This document shows positions 61,752 through 64,000 of a stretch of 64,000 bases of DNA, in pieces. The position numbers were made by a program, and so were the translations under genes. Source of the DNA: Asterias rubens (taxonomy: Eukaryota; Echinodermata; Asteroidea; Forcipulatida; Asteriidae). The notes beneath the pieces are model-generated. The model did not search any database. It saw nothing but the letters and a program-made list of their open reading frames with translations, and was not told where the DNA came from. The stretch lies in contig NC_047076.1 in NCBI RefSeq assembly GCF_902459465.1, forward strand, positions 8,068,146 to 8,132,145, written 5' to 3'. The number at the start of each line of letters is the position of its first letter. The first letter of the stretch is position 1.

Positions 61752-62577
61752 CATACTAGCGCAGTCCATGCCTGATAGTTGCCCTCATGCCCCCAGTCAC
61801 TGCCTTCATGCCCGTCGTCTCCGTGCCCCCTTGAAAATATTCCTTTAGATTAGCCCTGATAAAGGTGCTCTTTGACTGAGGGAAAAAAACTACCCTGCCT
61901 TTACAAGAATGAACCACCAGCCATGGTTGTTTGTGAAATGATAAAGTACTAAATGTTTACTACATTGTACTGTGTTCTGTTGAATGATGATACTTTGATG
62001 ACAATTTATACAGATTTCTCATTGACGGTCAGTGCTGCCTCAACTTGAACATCAAAAATAAAGCAAATTGTGTTGTTATACCACAGTAATAGATTGTGAA
62101 TATTATTGGTCGATGGGAACCATTCAGGGGAACATGAGTGATGTACCCACATGGGGCACATTACCTTGATCGTGCCCACCTTTTGTTATTTCCACCGCCA
62201 AATGCAATATTTGAAATAGCCCCAGGTATGAGGCTGTAATTACACTGGTAGAAGATAAATTGATTCATGTTCTTCGCCAATGTGTTTGAATTTGTTCAAC
62301 CAAACAACAAAATTGTTTTCCCTTCCTGCAATCTATTACCATGATGTAACAAAACAATTAATGCACGCTGTGTGATAGGGTCCATGGGTTTTGTACACCT
62401 TTGACGGCAACGCCGAGGGTGCTATTTGGCCACTCCTGTGTGCAAAACACAATGGACCCCCCCCCCCCCATTGAACAGCGTGCAACAATTGATTCATGTT
62501 CTAAATAGAGATTCCTGGCAAACTATTCACAAGAGTTGATGGATTTATTCATCAGGAATTATATCTTATTCATAAAT
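61752..62577. other. Intergenic, repeat-D-like scrap, no gene seen
   Basis: TGCCCTCATGCCCCCAGTCA and CGTGCCCCCTTGAAAATATT (61770-61850) loosely resemble repeat D. A C run lies at 62458-62469. No gene. Confidence 0.4.
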
Positions 62578-63110
62578 ACCTCAGACAGATTCGCTATTCC
62601 TATTGGTTGGAGAGCACGTCACGTGGGTGTGTATAAACCTTTGTTTATGACCGGTAAAAAGTGTTAATTCATGGGCGTGACACGTGACTTTGCACCCGTT
62701 CTTATAGGACAGTTTCTTCATTCCTATTGGTCGAGAGCAACGGTTTAAACAGTTGTGCCACATCACGCGATACGCGCGACACGCACAGCATTTCCTTATA
62801 AGGAGTTGTTTACCCGAGGGCGGTGGAGGGCTTTACCATTTCATAGCTGGAGGGATGTTGTGTTGAAAGAAATTATTTAACAATTATAATTTTTGCATTT
62901 ATTTTACTTTTTGACCAAAAAGTGATGATGTTTTTGACCGAAAAGGTATGAATGGGAATCAGTGTGTTGAATCGGTTTTCAACTAGTGGTTTAAACCCGC
63001 CGAGGCCAGGTTCTTTATAATTTACCTCGGTAAAATTATCAAGAACCAGGCCTCGTTGGGATTAAACCACTAGTTGAAAACCTCTTCATCACACATTGAT
63101 TCCCTTATTT
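62578..63110. mobile_element. Composite element ending in a palindrome
   Basis: ATTCCTATTGGTTGGAGAGC with CGTCACGTGGG at 62595-62625, and a second CATTCCTATTGGTCGAGAGC at 62721. A clean hairpin follows at 62954-63104: GGGAATCAGTGTG outermost, then TTTTCAACTAGTGGTTTAA and CGAGGCCAGGTTCTT with their inverses. The ATTGGT..AGAGC.CGTCAC wording plus a terminal hairpin is also seen in the insertion at 3127-3664. Confidence 0.55.
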
Positions 63111-63204
63111 ACAAATTGACTTCCATCGTTTAGTTGTACCAGCCCGGTTACGATGTTACTTCAAGTTTAAAATGGATTTCATCAGCTAGTATGACATGAG
63201 CACT

Positions 63205-63332
63205 ACATAGCCCAATTTCATGTCTCTGCTAAGGGCATAAGTCTGCACTTACAGCCCATAGTATTTCTTGCTTTACAGGGCCTTCGTAAGCGCAGAATTC
63301 CGCTGTACAAAGAGCTATGAAATTTGACCCGG
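63205..63332. mobile_element. MITE-C copy, diverged
   Basis: AGCCCAATTTCATGTCTCTG at the left, AGAGCTATGAAATTTGACCC at the right, and CTGCTAAGGGCATAAGTCTG inside. Confidence 0.55.
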
Positions 63333-63677
63333 TTTGACATGTGAGTGGCTATCAGGTCCACTTTTTGAGTTCAATTTCCAGTGACGTGAGTTTGTAAGAG
63401 GAATAGACCGATCCAGTAGGCTCCACCCACGATGCACGTGTGAGCAAGAATACGTGGGTCTCTCCAATGCCTTTCTGCCATATACATGTAGCTCTATGCT
63501 TTCTGCACAACTCTGCCGCGCGCGCCAAGCATACACGCACGCATGTCGGACCTTAGCATTGGGCACAAATTCATCGAAAGAGTTTATCTGGTCATTTGTT
63601 GCAGTGCCTTTTGACCGGGCCACCGACTCATGGCCACAGGAATTCTGTGAAACGTATGCCTACATGCTGACTGTATA
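63333..63677. other. Intergenic, MITE-F-like scrap, no gene seen
   Basis: A GAATAGACCGATCCAGTAGG end at about 63400, then G+C-rich DNA with CGCGCGCG-type words. ORFs here are short and unrecognised. Confidence 0.4.
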
Positions 63678-64000
63678 AATGCACAACCTGCAACTGTGCC
63701 TCACCAATGCACAACCTGCAACTGTGCCTCACCAATGCACAACCTGCAACTGTGCCTCACCAATGCACAACCTGCAACTGTGCCTCACCAATGCACAACC
63801 TGCAACTGTGCCTCACCAATGCACAACCTGCAACTGTGCCTCACCAATGCACAACCTGCAACTGTGCCTCACCAATGCACAACCTGCAACTGTGCCTCAC
63901 CAATGCACAACCTGCAACTGTGCCTCACCAATGCACAACCTGCAACTGTGCCTCACCAATGCACAACCTGCAACTGTGCCTCACCAATGCACAACCTGCA
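63678..64000. repeat. Perfect 28 bp minisatellite, at least 11.5 copies
   Basis: The unit begins AATGCACAACCTGCAA and ends GCCTCACC. Starts are at 63678, 63706 and every 28 bases after, with no difference between copies that I can see. The array continues past the window edge. Having no TAA, TAG or TGA on the + strand, and a length that is not a multiple of three, it is open in all three + frames. On the minus strand each unit contains TGA. There are no spacers, so it is not a CRISPR array. Confidence 0.95.

Noticed and set aside
63678..64000. Possible CRISPR array (28-base direct repeats)
   Set aside because: The repeats are contiguous with no spacers, and the window is animal DNA. It is a minisatellite.

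Overview
This is a stretch of invertebrate animal nuclear genome. It has AT-rich non-coding DNA, spliced genes with GT-AG introns, non-LTR retrotransposon remnants, tRNA-derived SINEs, many foldback MITE-like elements and several satellites. There are no operons or bacterial signals. Two confidently readable genes are deuterostome-type proteins, and the repeats look like those I associate with sea stars or other echinoderms. The asteroid assignment is an inference at moderate confidence.

Genes. (1) 7.6-11.9 kb, + strand: a complete four-coding-exon cytochrome P450 of clan 2 (CYP1/CYP17-like). Four coding exons join in frame to 498 residues with the heme Cys, ExxR, I-helix and membrane anchor all present. 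(2) 19.7-26.3 kb, + strand: a complete four-exon orthologue of human C2orf76 (UPF0538 family), 128 residues, whose third coding exon ends at a GC (not GT) donor. (3) 16.61-16.71 kb, - strand: a probable first coding exon of a divergently transcribed, unnamed gene. It faces a likely 5' exon region of C2orf76 near 17.1 kb, so about 400 bp there may be a bidirectional promoter.

Retroelements. A 5'-truncated, frameshifted CR1/L2-type LINE lies on the minus strand at 17.63-19.52 kb. A tandem series of LINE C-terminal remnants fills 52.58-53.5 kb and is interrupted by a MITE. A further LINE C-terminal fragment lies at 53.5-53.7 kb. Several SINEs have tRNA-Leu-like or other tRNA-like heads, and some end in LINE-type ATT tails.

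DNA-transposon-like foldbacks. The commonest is a family called MITE-A here, about 380 bp, with ends AGGCAGTGGACACTATTGG and TTAA at the borders; about 13 full or partial copies are seen. Other families are MITE-B (GGGTGCGTTCGTTTAGC ends), MITE-C (GGGCCCAATTTCATAGAGC ends), MITE-E (pieces of TCCTAAGTTAGGA), MITE-F (AATAGACC ends) and some single-copy palindromes. Insertions inside insertions are common.

Satellites and low complexity. These include a roughly 340-380 bp triplicate at 30.06-31.14 kb, a C-rich roughly 168 bp higher-order repeat at 34.4-35.3 kb, a 55-base C run at 35.88 kb, a roughly 80 bp ATGCAT-containing satellite at 41.9-42.6 kb, and a perfect 28 bp minisatellite from 63.68 kb to the window end.

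From 26.3 kb to the window end I find no recognisable host protein gene. That 37 kb is repeats, satellites and unassigned DNA. The most unusual item is a dispersed repeat family carrying histone-type 3' stem-loop sequences (37.79, 51.45 and 51.55 kb, with a related hairpin at 36.56 kb).
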